From: Planctomycetaceae bacterium | GTDB lineage: Bacteria > Planctomycetota > Planctomycetia > Planctomycetales > Planctomycetaceae | NCBI GenBank assembly: GCA_029243145.1 | Contig: JAQWSQ010000123.1 | Coordinates: forward strand, 1-64,000 | Reading direction: 5' to 3' | Length of the DNA: 64,000 nt | The notes under the pieces: model-generated | The model's database searches: none | What the model was told of the DNA's origin: nothing | What the model saw: the letters and a program-made list of their open reading frames with translations, nothing else | Program-made: the position numbers and the translations under genes | Shown here: in pieces, positions 63,980 to 64,000 of the stretch | Layout of the letters: every line of letters starts with the position of its first letter | How positions within the stretch are numbered: position 1 is the first letter of the stretch

Positions 63980-64000
63980 AGGGTTTTTGCACAGAATATG

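Overview
This is a chromosomal segment of a planctomycete, probably order Planctomycetales. That placement rests on gene content: DUF1501, DUF1552 and DUF1592 proteins with Tat-type or Sec signals, several long secreted proteins carrying CxxCH haem motifs beside beta-propeller and PA14 domains, a ResB-CcsA fusion for cytochrome c maturation, an ECF sigma factor paired with a von Willebrand A protein, and a PadR-controlled membrane gene. Many starts lack a good Shine-Dalgarno sequence, which is usual for the group. I did not try to name a genus. I see no transposase, integrase, CRISPR array or prophage.

Layout. 0-6.3 kb: guaB, an overlapping secreted Pro-rich protein, an RraB-like protein, two small unknown genes, and a secreted FAD oxidoreductase lying between a decayed copy and the intact copy of one 5' region. 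6.3-15.1 kb: two divergent blocks of secreted redox genes, a beta-propeller plus five-haem cytochrome on the minus strand, and a redoxin-cytochrome-copper-domain-EF-hand protein with an MMPL exporter on the plus strand. 15.7-17.5 kb: a PadR operon whose second gene is split by an in-frame stop. 17.7-21.3 kb: a Mn/Fe-type ABC importer whose permease is fused to a DtxR-like regulatory domain. 21.3-24.3 kb: ECF sigma factor and VWA protein. 24.4-25.8 kb: CPBP protease and the RNase P RNA gene rnpB. 25.9-27.7 kb: tandem genes for tiny secreted proteins with a strict cysteine spacing, one frameshifted. 27.8-31.8 kb: CBS protein, thioredoxin-protease fusion, internally duplicated lipoprotein. 31.8-41.6 kb: ccsBA converging on addAB. 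41.7-48.3 kb: FkbM methyltransferase, TraB/TIKI-like protein, orphan sugar-binding lipoprotein, and a phosphorelay (frameshifted hybrid kinase plus REC-HATPase protein). 48.4-63.4 kb: catabolic and secreted proteins, including a 1548-residue ceramidase-dehydrogenase-cytochrome fusion, an aquaglyceroporin and a DUF1501 protein. A tRNA-Arg(CCT) gene lies at 63.7 kb.

How the genes fit together. Several units point to extracytoplasmic redox and polymer or lipid breakdown (multihaem cytochromes, dehydrogenases, ceramidase-like and DUF1080-like domains, DUF1592/DUF1552 pair), and ccsBA would supply the covalent haem attachment they need. The metal importer, the PadR operon and the kinase/anti-sigma-like pair are sensory units with visible candidate operators or unusual architecture.

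Most notable for follow-up: (1) the tandem family with two C-x3-C-x10-C-x10-C-x3-C modules; (2) three genes broken in three different ways (8-bp tandem duplication in the kinase, ochre stop in the PadR-linked gene, frameshift in a cysteine-rich paralogue); (3) the permease-DtxR fusion with an 18-bp palindrome ahead of its binding-protein gene; (4) the ceramidase fusion; (5) the duplicated leader flanking the FAD oxidoreductase.
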